The notes under the pieces: generated by a model
Databases searched by the model: none
What the model saw: the letters and a program-made list of their open reading frames with translations, nothing else
What the model was told of the DNA's origin: nothing
Assembly (NCBI RefSeq): GCF_003477995.1
Contig: NZ_QUEM01000001.1
Location: 1 to 64,000 of the forward strand
Direction: 5' to 3'
Source of the DNA: Bacteroides sp. OF04-15BH
GTDB lineage: Bacteria; Bacteroidota; Bacteroidia; Bacteroidales; Bacteroidaceae
Length of the DNA stretch: 64,000 nucleotides
In this document: one piece after another, positions 49,778-57,683 of the stretch
Position numbering within the stretch: the stretch's first letter is position 1
Layout of the letters: every line of letters starts with the position of its first letter
Translations under genes and position numbers: made by a program

Positions 49778-50763
49778 TTGACGGGCTGTTTGGTCTGTAA
49801 AAAATACTTTTTCAGGACAAGCAGTGAGATTGTATTTTCGAGTGAACTATTCTGAAACTGCTTGATATATTCATGGTTGTGCCGGATGATGGCTTCGGCT
49901 TTTTCCGGGTGGGCGGTGTAGTATTCCATCTTTTCAATCAGATCGGAATAGTCTTCTTTGATTTCCACATAATGATATCCCGGAATCAGGGTTCCTTCCA
50001 TAAACCAGCTTTCAAATTTGGGGCGAGGCATTACGGGAAGGGAATTTGAAGACATGACCCACTTCAGGTTCGTAGCTACGTCGTTACCTTCTATGCAGCA
50101 GACGTATTTATAGTTGAGCTGCTCTTCGATAGACATAAAGCCCTTGATCCATTCGGTGTGTCCCTTATGAATCATGTCTTTGTTTATCTGGCCGATGTCA
50201 CACTTCGGATGTCCGAAGTATTGCTCCATAAAAGCCACCCGGTGTGCCTGATGCACACTGTTACGGAACACGAGCATATCTTTTTTCTCGGCGAATGTCT
50301 TCTTGTCGCGGATAAAGACATAATGCCTTTTTTTGTTCAACTTCATGATGACGGAGTTGGTGGGCTGTCCTTCCTTAATCGGACGGCTCTTGACAATGGT
50401 CGGCACTTCGGGTTCATGGGTTATATCCCCAAATTCATAACGGAAGCGCAGATCTTTGCGAAAATAAACCAAAGAATGGTAAAGATCAAAGAAATAGGTG
50501 GCATATTTCTTTTTTTTACCAAACGGATATTTGAAATCTCCTACTGTAATGCTGTTTTCGGAATTCAGAGGGGTCGGAGTAAAACGGCAATAATAATCGA
50601 CCCTTTTTTGAATGGCCTCGCTATCGAGCGAGTTGCTGAAATGATGAAACTCTCTGTACCAACGGAATAAGGCTGAAGGCAGAGCATATCGGGCAAACTC
50701 GCTGATATAGAAGTTGACACGTCGCAATGCTTTACGGACTTGTGTGTAGTATTTCAGATTCAT
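49774..50763 (-). CDS. Glycosyltransferase family 90 (CAP10/LpsA-like)
   Basis: 329 residues. The CAP10-type core is recognised from IEGNDVATNLKWVMSSNSLPVMPRPKFESWFMEG (about residues 224-257), with the NLKW and PxxxSWFMEG features, and from HYVEIKEDYSDL just after. In bacteria GT90 proteins of the LpsA group act on LPS core sugars. The N-terminus is rich in basic and aromatic residues and probably associates with the membrane surface. It overlaps the next gene by 4 bp. Confidence 0.87.
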   Translation of the reverse strand: MNLKYYTQVRKALRRVNFYISEFARYALPSALFRWYREFHHFSNSLDSEAIQKRVDYYCRFTPTPLNSENSITVGDFKYPFGKKKKYATYFFDLYHSLVYFRKDLRFRYEFGDITHEPEVPTIVKSRPIKEGQPTNSVIMKLNKKRHYVFIRDKKTFAEKKDMLVFRNSVHQAHRVAFMEQYFGHPKCDIGQINKDMIHKGHTEWIKGFMSIEEQLNYKYVCCIEGNDVATNLKWVMSSNSLPVMPRPKFESWFMEGTLIPGYHYVEIKEDYSDLIEKMEYYTAHPEKAEAIIRHNHEYIKQFQNSSLENTISLLVLKKYFLQTKQPVK

Positions 50764-50774
50764 TGGATTCAGTG

Positions 50775-51914
50775 TTAGCCTTTTAGCATTCTAGAATAAA
50801 AATTTTCCATATTCTCAGCCACGGATTCCGAACTGAATTTCCGGGCTTGCAGTTGTCCTTTCTGAATCATATCCCGGCTTATTTCCGGATGGGAGAGTAT
50901 CTGGCGGATGGTCTGCGTCAGACTTTCGGAATCGAATGGAGCACAGTAGGCGCAGGCATCTCCTCCGACCTCTTCCAGACAGGAGCCTGTGGCAGTGATT
51001 ACCGGAATGGCTGAGGCCATTGCTTCGAGTACGGGAATGCCGAAACCTTCGAAGAAGGAGAGATAGATAGCCAGTTGGGCACCCTGATAGAGGATAGGCA
51101 GATCGGCATTGGGAACGGAATTCAGAATATGCACTCTGCCGGACATTCCCTTTTCGCTAATCTGTTGTTCCAGTTCGGCCTGAAGCGGTGTCTTTTTGCT
51201 GACCAGAACCAGATGCACCTCCGGCAATGCTTCCAGAGCCTTGAGGATGGTTTTATGGTTCTTTCTCTTTTCGATGGTACCAACCGAGATGATGTATTTC
51301 TCCGGAATGTTGTATTTCCGGATGGTGTCCTGAATCTCGCTCTGGGTGTGGCGATGATAGAAACGGTCGGCGCATCCCTGATAAATCACCTCAATCTTAT
51401 CTTCTGCAATGCCGTAATACTTCATGATGTCCTGCTTGGTCTGTTCGCTGATGGCAATGATGCGGTCGGCATGACGGCAGGCATACTTTACTTTTACCTG
51501 AAGAATCAGACGGTCTGCCAGACTGAAGGTGTGCGGGTATCTCAGGAAAATGAGATCGTGAACCGTGACTACGGACGGAATGCCACTGCGGTGTATGCCG
51601 AAGGGCAGTTCGTTGCTCATTCCGTGATACAGTTGGATGTTTCTCTTTTTCAGTTCGGATACCATTCCGAAGCAGCGCCACCACTCCCGGATTGTGCCTT
51701 GAGGTGGGAGGATGAGGTCAATGTTGGGCAGGAACCGGAGATTTCTGCGGGCTTCCTGATTTTTATCTTTTGGAGCGAACAGGCAGAACCGGGTTTTCGG
51801 ATTCCGACCGGACAGGGCATTAATGATAAACCGGCTATAGTTACCTATGCCGGTTAAATTATTCAATGCTTTCTTTCCGTCGAATCCAATGATACTATTA
51901 TTGGGAGTGATCAT
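50775..51914 (-). CDS. Glycosyltransferase family 4 (mannosyltransferase-like)
   Basis: 379 residues of the GT-B fold. The N-terminal acceptor site shows TGIGNYSRFIINAL (about residues 21-34) and VVTVHDLIFLRYPHTF near 116-131. The donor site shows ISVGTIEKRKNH near 205 and the SFFEGFGIPVLEAMA Glu motif near 285-299, all typical of GT4 mannosyl- or related transferases. 11 bp from GT90 and 20 bp from the KdsB-like gene. Sugar and linkage are unknown. Confidence 0.9.
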   Translation of the reverse strand: MITPNNSIIGFDGKKALNNLTGIGNYSRFIINALSGRNPKTRFCLFAPKDKNQEARRNLRFLPNIDLILPPQGTIREWWRCFGMVSELKKRNIQLYHGMSNELPFGIHRSGIPSVVTVHDLIFLRYPHTFSLADRLILQVKVKYACRHADRIIAISEQTKQDIMKYYGIAEDKIEVIYQGCADRFYHRHTQSEIQDTIRKYNIPEKYIISVGTIEKRKNHKTILKALEALPEVHLVLVSKKTPLQAELEQQISEKGMSGRVHILNSVPNADLPILYQGAQLAIYLSFFEGFGIPVLEAMASAIPVITATGSCLEEVGGDACAYCAPFDSESLTQTIRQILSHPEISRDMIQKGQLQARKFSSESVAENMENFYSRMLKG

Positions 51915-51934
51915 TGGGAATGCTCTTTGATGAT

Positions 51935-52660
51935 TTATTTGTTCTTGAAATATTCTTCTACGCCCATGATGTCTTTGGGAGTGTCTACAGACAAAGACTT
52001 GCAGTGGCAGTTGTAGTAATAAATAGGAACATTGTTTTCAATGAAGCGGAAAGAATCGTTCTCTTCGATCTTCTCAATAGGGCCACGTGGAGTGTTGTGA
52101 TAGAATTCCAGGGCTTTCTTGTTGAAGCAGCCTACTCCTACGAATTTGTGGTATACATAATCCATGTTGCCTTTTGGGTATGGAATCGGACTGCGGGAAA
52201 TGAACAGACAGCGGCTGTTCTGGTCTGTAACGATTTTCAGATTGGTCGCATCGACTACTTCTACCGGATTGCTGAAATCTGTCATCAGATTGGAAACAAA
52301 CAGTTCGTCCGGATTATAGTTTTTAGGCAGACACTGGATGATTGCCTCTTCGGTGAGCAGCGGCTCGTCTCCGTTGACCATGACATAAAGGTCGGCGTCT
52401 ACTTTGGTAGACACTTCATACAGACGCTCGGTAGCTGTGTCGTGGTTGGGAGAAGTCATGATTACAGGAGCCTGGAACTGATCGCAAGCTTCCTTTATGC
52501 GGTCGCTGTCGGTAGCCACATAAACTTCATCGAATGCTTTTACTTCCTTGCAGTGTTCATAAACCCACTGAATCATCGGTTTCTGGCAGATCAGTGCCAA
52601 TGGTTTCTCAAAGAATCGGGAAGAGCCTCCTCTAGCCGGTATTACACAAATAATTTTCAT
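51935..52660 (-). CDS. KdsB-like cytidylyltransferase (divergent)
   Basis: 241 residues of the KdsB/NeuA nucleotidyltransferase family, which activates Kdo or similar acids as CMP-sugars. The CTP loop ICVIPARGGSSRFFEKPLALI is at residues 4-24, EVYVATDSDRI near 45 and VNGDEPLL near 95. SVDTPKDI near the end matches KdsB. It departs from canonical KdsB: ARGGSSRFFEKPL replaces the usual ARYxSTRFPGKPL, and the middle region around YVYHKFVGVGCFNKKAL is unlike it. Either a divergent kdsB or an enzyme for a Kdo-like acid. It sits two genes from the WaaA-like gene. Confidence 0.75.
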   Translation of the reverse strand: MKIICVIPARGGSSRFFEKPLALICQKPMIQWVYEHCKEVKAFDEVYVATDSDRIKEACDQFQAPVIMTSPNHDTATERLYEVSTKVDADLYVMVNGDEPLLTEEAIIQCLPKNYNPDELFVSNLMTDFSNPVEVVDATNLKIVTDQNSRCLFISRSPIPYPKGNMDYVYHKFVGVGCFNKKALEFYHNTPRGPIEKIEENDSFRFIENNVPIYYYNCHCKSLSVDTPKDIMGVEEYFKNK

Positions 52661-52696
52661 AAGCTCTTTATCATTTAATAAAAACGAATGCGTTGG

Positions 52697-53569
52697 TTAT
52701 TTCTTGTTTTTATAGGATAAACTCCAACGGTTGTGTGACCACAACCAATATTCCGGTGCCCGGTTGATCACTTCTTCCAGCATCTCTACATAGCGGCGGG
52801 TAATCGGATATTTTTCTCCTTCGTACTGTTCCGGCAGAATCTCCCGGAATGTAAGTTGCACATAGCCTCTTTTGAGAGGTTTCACATCCATGAATACGAA
52901 GTGGGCGTTGATCTTGCTTCCGATAAATTCGGCTCCGACGCTAAAATTGGTGTCCTGGTTCAGGAACTGGAAGTGATGGTTTACGTTACTGGTGTTCGGG
53001 CGCTGGTCGGCAACAAAGCCTATCAGCATCTGATGCGTTTTCTGAATCTGCAGCAAACTGCGCACGGCCTGCTTTTGTGCAATGCAGACACTGTTGAAGC
53101 GGCTGCGGATTTTCAGGAACAGACGGTCAAAGGATGGATTGCGCAGCGGGCGGTATATCTGTCCGCTATAAGGCAGATGATAATGCCGTGTGATGGCCGG
53201 TACCCATTCCCAGTTTCCATAGTGTCCCAACAGAAGCATGAACGAACGGCCGTCTTGTGCCAGCCGGTCAATTAAATCTCCGTTGGTAACGATGATTCTC
53301 CGGTCTGCTTCCTTATCGGAAAGATGCAGCAGTTTGATGGTCTCTACAATATTGTCACACAAGTGACGATAGTATTTCTTTTCGATATCTTTTCTCCAGG
53401 CGTCAGACTTTTCCGGAAAAGAGTTTTGCAGGTTCAGACGCACAACCTTGATTCTGTACTTGATGACGTGGTAGATAATAAGATACAGAAAGTCACTGAT
53501 GCCGTAGAGCACTCTGAATGGCAGCAGGGCAACGAGTTTGAAGAAACAATAAGTTATCGCATACATCAT
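52697..53569 (-). CDS. Lipid A acyltransferase of the LpxL/HtrB family
   Basis: Transfers a secondary acyl chain to lipid A at the inner membrane. One N-terminal hydrophobic helix (about residues 5-33) is followed by the catalytic HX4E motif in LLGHYGNWE (about 114-122), then ADQRPN near 190 and the closing WLWSHNRW near 275. 290 residues fits the family. It overlaps the WaaA-like gene by 4 bp, so the two are coupled. Acyl specificity cannot be read. Confidence 0.9.
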   Translation of the reverse strand: MMYAITYCFFKLVALLPFRVLYGISDFLYLIIYHVIKYRIKVVRLNLQNSFPEKSDAWRKDIEKKYYRHLCDNIVETIKLLHLSDKEADRRIIVTNGDLIDRLAQDGRSFMLLLGHYGNWEWVPAITRHYHLPYSGQIYRPLRNPSFDRLFLKIRSRFNSVCIAQKQAVRSLLQIQKTHQMLIGFVADQRPNTSNVNHHFQFLNQDTNFSVGAEFIGSKINAHFVFMDVKPLKRGYVQLTFREILPEQYEGEKYPITRRYVEMLEEVINRAPEYWLWSHNRWSLSYKNKK

Positions 53570-54900
53570 AATGATTCTTTTTGAGTTTGGAAATCGAGCA
53601 GATGCAGAATACCCTGTGTGATGTTCCGGTGCTCGTTCATATATTTCAATGCTGTAGTCTTGACTTGTTCTAATTTCTCAGGGGCTGTATTCTGAAGCTG
53701 GAACCAGCGGTTCAGTTCTTCAGGAGTACGGACCTGCCCTCCGATTTGGAGAGATATCAGTTCTTGAGCAACAGCCTTCCGCTCAATGCAGGGACCGAAG
53801 GCAACGGGCAGCCCGTAGACAGTAGCCTCAAGCACATTGTGCAGATAAGGAGTAAAACCGCCTCCGACATAGGCCCATGTGCCGTAGCGGTACAGATAGG
53901 ACAGTTCACCCATATAGTCGATAATCAGAATCTGACAGTCTTTGAACTGTTCCGACGGAGTATTCTTGCACTCGCTGTGGAAACATACCTTTCCGCGAAA
54001 AGCCTTTCGGATGGTTTGCAGTGCTTCCGGATAAAGTTCGTGAGGCACTACCACAAATTTGGTTTCCGGATGGTTGTTCGCTAAGGCGGCGGTTAGTTTC
54101 AGGTCTTCCTGACAGTCTATGCTTCCGGCGATAAACAATGGATTCTCAGTGGCAAAACCTTCAATCACCTGATTGCGATAAGGAGTCTGGGCAATGAGAT
54201 GAACATTATCGAAAAGGGGATCACTGGTAACCACGGCACGGTCGTAGCCCGATTGTAGTAATATCTGGCGGGTGCTGTCGTTCAGTGTGAGAATGCGGGT
54301 GAAGGAGCGGAGCTGGGAACGGTAGGCATGACCATACCATTTGCTGACTACGGATTTAGGAGTAATCAGTGCTGAAACCAGATAAGTGGGTGTTTGCTCC
54401 TTTTCCAAAACCTTCAGATAATTCATCCAAAGTTCCGACACCATAAAGATGGCTTTCTGCGGACGGAGGGCATGCACAAATCGTCTCGCATTTGACGGAG
54501 TATCCAAAGGCAGATAATACAGATAGTCAATCAGAGGATGATTGTCTTTTATGGCTTCATAACCAGACGGAGAAAAAAAAGTAAGAACAATCTTATAGGA
54601 TGTAGTCTCCTTGATGGCTTTAATCAAGGGGCGGGCAATACCGAATTCACCGTAAGAAGAACAGTGAATCCAGATGGTGTTTTCTTTTTTCCCGGCCCAT
54701 TCCTTTTCGATGGAGGCGATCAGCCCTTTCTGACCATTGAAGAAGAAATAGGTTTTTTGATTTTTTATCCCCTTCCGGGCAATCCATGACAGTAGTGGGA
54801 GCATTTGCCGGAACAGCAGGAATGCCAGGTTGTATAGCACCTGAAACCATGAATCATAAAGTCCTGCAATGCTTTGATATAGTGTACTCTTTTTATTCAT
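53566..54900 (-). CDS. waaA: WaaA-like Kdo transferase (divergent)
   Basis: 444 residues, first gene of the glycan operon. WaaA transfers Kdo from CMP-Kdo to lipid A at the inner membrane. It has a hydrophobic N-terminal segment (about 20-40). IWIHCSSYGEFGIARPLIKAI near 77 contains the catalytic Glu, and LTFFSPSGYEAIKDN near 105 follows. VGGGFTPYLHNVLEATVYGLPVAFGP near 350 holds the donor site. Compared with typical WaaA, SSYGEF replaces ASLGEF and the acceptor region (SELW) is altered, so it may use a different acceptor or Kdo-like acid. It has its own promoter. Confidence 0.85.
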   Translation of the reverse strand: MNKKSTLYQSIAGLYDSWFQVLYNLAFLLFRQMLPLLSWIARKGIKNQKTYFFFNGQKGLIASIEKEWAGKKENTIWIHCSSYGEFGIARPLIKAIKETTSYKIVLTFFSPSGYEAIKDNHPLIDYLYYLPLDTPSNARRFVHALRPQKAIFMVSELWMNYLKVLEKEQTPTYLVSALITPKSVVSKWYGHAYRSQLRSFTRILTLNDSTRQILLQSGYDRAVVTSDPLFDNVHLIAQTPYRNQVIEGFATENPLFIAGSIDCQEDLKLTAALANNHPETKFVVVPHELYPEALQTIRKAFRGKVCFHSECKNTPSEQFKDCQILIIDYMGELSYLYRYGTWAYVGGGFTPYLHNVLEATVYGLPVAFGPCIERKAVAQELISLQIGGQVRTPEELNRWFQLQNTAPEKLEQVKTTALKYMNEHRNITQGILHLLDFQTQKESL

Positions 54901-55007
54901 GTATAAGGCCAGTTGTCGTTTGGTATCTTCTTGATTCTTACTCGTTCGGATGAGGCTTGGCAGCCTTTTTGCCTGAGCCTGCTTGAAGCAGAATTCTTTT
55001 CAAGTTG

Positions 55008-55015
55008 CAAAGTTA
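55008..55015 (-). promoter_or_regulatory. Promoter of the glycan operon (-7 element)
   Basis: On the minus strand TAACTTTG matches TAnnTTTG and lies about 107 bp before the WaaA-like start. The leader includes a GC-rich repeat-like stretch without clear function. Confidence 0.55.
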
Positions 55016-55016
55016 G

Positions 55017-55076
55017 CGAAAAAAACAGAAAAGCCAATCCGGAATGCAAATAGTTTGTATTTCCGGACCGGCTTTA
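55017..55076 (-). terminator. mlaEF terminator
   Basis: AAAGCCGGTCCGGAAA pairs with TTCCGGATTGGCTTT (read on the minus strand, with one G-U and one mismatch), followed by TCTGTTTTTTT. It ends the mlaE-mlaF transcript immediately before the glycan operon promoter. Confidence 0.75.
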
Positions 55077-55091
55077 AAAGGTTCAGATGTT

Positions 55092-55847
55092 TTATTGATT
55101 GGCTTCTTTGACCTTGCGGAACAAGTCGGAGGCAAAGATAAAACTGTTCAGTTTTTCATTGGTGGAATGCATGATGTCGTTTTTGGTTCCTTCCCATTCC
55201 TTGTATCCTTCACACAGATACACGATGTTGTCTCCAATACCCATCACGGAGTTCATATCGTGGGTATTGATAATGGTTGTCATATTGAATTCCACAGTAA
55301 TATCATGAATCAGCTCGTCGATGACGATAGAAGTTTTCGGGTCCAAACCTGAGTTGGGTTCGTCGCAAAACAGATATTGAGGATTGAGGGCAATGGCCCG
55401 GGCGATAGCGACACGTTTCTGCATACCGCCACTGATTTCTCCCGGATATTTCTTTTGGGCATCGATCAGATTCACACGGTCCAGACAGAAACGGGCCCGC
55501 TTAATACGTTCGTTTAGGGTATCGTTGGAGAACATATCCAAGGGAAACATCACGTTTTCCAATACCGTCATGGAATCAAAGAGAGCGGCACTTTGGAAAA
55601 TCATACCCATTTCCCGTCGGATCTGCATCTTCTCCTTTTTCCCCATAGCCACATAATTTCTTCCGTCATAGAGAATATTACCGCTTGTGGGGAGAAGCAG
55701 ACCTACAATACATTTCATCAGAACGGTTTTTCCCGATCCGCTTTGACCAATGATCAGATTGGTCTTGCCGTTTTCAAACACGGCATTGATTCCTTTCAGT
55801 ACATCCTTGTCCTCAAAGGATTTGTATAATGAATTTATTTCGATCAT
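55092..55847 (-). CDS. mlaF: Phospholipid-transport ABC ATPase MlaF
   Basis: ATPase of the Mla system, which keeps phospholipids out of the outer leaflet. Walker A GQSGSGKT is at about residues 35-42, the ABC signature ISGGMQKRVAIARA near 139-152 and Walker B LFCDEPNSGLDP near 159-170; the PNSGLDP form is typical of MlaF. 251 residues. It follows mlaE by 3 bp. No MCE-domain (MlaD) gene lies alongside. Confidence 0.92.
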   Translation of the reverse strand: MIEINSLYKSFEDKDVLKGINAVFENGKTNLIIGQSGSGKTVLMKCIVGLLLPTSGNILYDGRNYVAMGKKEKMQIRREMGMIFQSAALFDSMTVLENVMFPLDMFSNDTLNERIKRARFCLDRVNLIDAQKKYPGEISGGMQKRVAIARAIALNPQYLFCDEPNSGLDPKTSIVIDELIHDITVEFNMTTIINTHDMNSVMGIGDNIVYLCEGYKEWEGTKNDIMHSTNEKLNSFIFASDLFRKVKEANQ

Positions 55848-55850
55848 GAT

Positions 55851-56597
55851 TTACGAAAGAAGTTGGGTTAAAAATACATCGGCAAAAAGAATCAGTACAC
55901 TGCTGCTGACCACAGAATTGGTACTGGCTTTTCCTACTTCTACAGAACCGCCCTCTACTGTGTAGCCATAAAATGCGGAGACGCTGGCGATAATAAAGGC
56001 AAAGAAAATGGATTTGATGAATCCCATCCATACGTACCACTCCTTAAACTCATGTTGCAAACCGAGAGTCAGGTCTTCAATGGTGATGACATGGCCGATC
56101 ACCGAGGTGGCGTATGCTCCGATAAAACCGGCAAAAATACTGAATGCCACCAGAATCGGAATCATGGTCATCATGCCGATAATCTTGGGCATAATCAGGA
56201 AATTGGCAGAATTGACTCCCATAATGTCCAAAGCGTCGATCTGCTGGGTGACTCTCATGGTTCCAATCTCCGAGGCGATGTTGGAACCGACTTTACCGGC
56301 CAGAATCAGACACATGATGGAAGATGAGAATTCCAGCAACATAATCTCTCGGGTGGTATAACCGGTCACAAAACGTGGCATCCACGGGCTTTGGATATTC
56401 AGCTTGATCTGAATACAGATTACAGCACCGATGAAGAACGAAATCAGCAGGACAATTCCGATGGAATCAACTCCCAACTGGTTCATTTCCTTGATATATT
56501 GCTTGAAAAACATGCGCCAGCGGTCGGGCTTTCCAAAAGTTTTCCCCATCAGCATAAGATATTTGCCGAAGGTGGATAATGATTTTACAAGTAGCAT
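55851..56597 (-). CDS. mlaE: Phospholipid-transport permease MlaE
   Basis: Inner-membrane permease of the Mla ABC transporter; 248 residues with five to six membrane helices. The family region LILAGKVGSNIASEIGTMRVTQQIDAL (about residues 118-144) with ALDIMGV is conserved, as is the early GVDSIGIVLLISFFIGAV segment. Paired with mlaF in one transcript from a minus-strand promoter at 56625-56657. Confidence 0.93.
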   Translation of the reverse strand: MLLVKSLSTFGKYLMLMGKTFGKPDRWRMFFKQYIKEMNQLGVDSIGIVLLISFFIGAVICIQIKLNIQSPWMPRFVTGYTTREIMLLEFSSSIMCLILAGKVGSNIASEIGTMRVTQQIDALDIMGVNSANFLIMPKIIGMMTMIPILVAFSIFAGFIGAYATSVIGHVITIEDLTLGLQHEFKEWYVWMGFIKSIFFAFIIASVSAFYGYTVEGGSVEVGKASTNSVVSSSVLILFADVFLTQLLS

Positions 56598-56624
56598 AGT
56601 GATAAAAACTTTATTCTTGACTTA

Positions 56625-56657
56625 CAAAAATAATGAAAATCCTATAAAAAACCGCAA
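56625..56657 (-). promoter_or_regulatory. mlaE promoter
   Basis: On the minus strand TTG (56655-56657), a 22-bp spacer and TATTTTTG (56625-56632) lie 27 bp before the mlaE start. Confidence 0.6.
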
Positions 56658-56705
56658 TCACACAATCGCTTTTTGATTATTACAAACTTTTTCTATATAT
56701 TTTCG

Positions 56706-56713
56706 TATTTTTG
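56706..56713 (+). promoter_or_regulatory. lptB promoter (-7 element)
   Basis: TATTTTTG lies 20 bp before the lptB start and is divergent to the mlaE promoter. Confidence 0.55.
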
Positions 56714-56733
56714 CATCCCAAATAGAAAAATAT

Positions 56734-57537
56734 ATGGCAGAAGAGTTGGAAACAAAAGATACGGAACATCTGGTTCTGAGAACGGAAGGGTTGGTAAAGA
56801 CCTATGGTAAGCGAACCGTAGTGAATGATGTGTCCTTTGATGTGAAGCAGGGAGAGATTGTGGGATTGCTGGGACCTAATGGAGCCGGAAAGACCACTTC
56901 GTTTTATATGACAACCGGATTGGTAGTGCCTAATGCCGGCCGTATCTTTCTGGGCGATTTGGAAATCACAAAGTTTCCGGTTTATAAAAGAGCGCGTGCC
57001 GGAATCGGCTATCTGGCGCAGGAAGCTTCGGTATTCCGCAAGATGACTGTGGAGGATAATATTGCTTCTGTTTTGGAGCTGACCGGAAAGCCGAAAGCTT
57101 ATCAGAAAGAAAAGCTGGAGAGTTTGCTGTCGGAGTTCCGTCTTCAGAAAGTGCGGAAGAATATGGGAGACCGCTTGTCGGGAGGTGAGCGCCGTCGTAC
57201 GGAGATTGCCCGTTGTCTGGCCATTGATCCGAAATTCATTATGCTTGATGAACCGTTTGCCGGAGTAGACCCGATTGCGGTGGAGGATATCCAGTATATC
57301 GTATGGAAACTGAAGCAGAAAAACATCGGTGTTTTGATTACGGACCACAATGTGGAGGAGACTCTTTGTATTACAGACCGTGCCTATTTGCTTTTTGAAG
57401 GACAGATCCTGTTCCAGGGAAAGCCTCAGGAACTGGCCGAAAATGAAGTCGTCCGTGCCAAGTATCTGACGAATAGTTTTGTGCTGCGTCTGAAGGATTT
57501 TCAGAAAATTGATGAGGAAAAGAAAGCTGCCGAGTAA
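56734..57537 (+). CDS. lptB: LPS export ABC ATPase LptB
   Basis: ATPase of the LptB2FG transporter that extracts LPS from the inner membrane. Walker A LGPNGAGKTT is near residue 47, the Q-loop GIGYLAQEASVFRKMTVEDNI near 91-111, signature LSGGERRRTEIAR near 149 and Walker B FIMLDEPFAGVDPIAV near 169. The QEASVFRKMTVEDN form is diagnostic of LptB. It has a short acidic N-terminal extension and 267 residues. Its neighbours, mla and the LPS operon, place three lipid/LPS systems side by side. Confidence 0.95.
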   Translation: MAEELETKDTEHLVLRTEGLVKTYGKRTVVNDVSFDVKQGEIVGLLGPNGAGKTTSFYMTTGLVVPNAGRIFLGDLEITKFPVYKRARAGIGYLAQEASVFRKMTVEDNIASVLELTGKPKAYQKEKLESLLSEFRLQKVRKNMGDRLSGGERRRTEIARCLAIDPKFIMLDEPFAGVDPIAVEDIQYIVWKLKQKNIGVLITDHNVEETLCITDRAYLLFEGQILFQGKPQELAENEVVRAKYLTNSFVLRLKDFQKIDEEKKAAE

Positions 57538-57587
57538 TGTTTCCGTGGCCTTATTTTCTTTTAATAAGTATGTTTTTTTACTACTTA

Positions 57588-57619
57588 TTTGATTTTTTGA
57601 AAGATAAAGAGTATTTTTG
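57588..57619 (+). promoter_or_regulatory. tig promoter
   Basis: TTTG, a spacer of about 20 bp and TATTTTTG match the Bacteroidota consensus; the -7 element is about 64 bp before the tig start. Confidence 0.65.
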
Positions 57620-57683
57620 CAGACCCATCGCAAAGGGTGTATGTGAATTTTAATAACAATAAATCATAAAAGAAAATTCAAAA

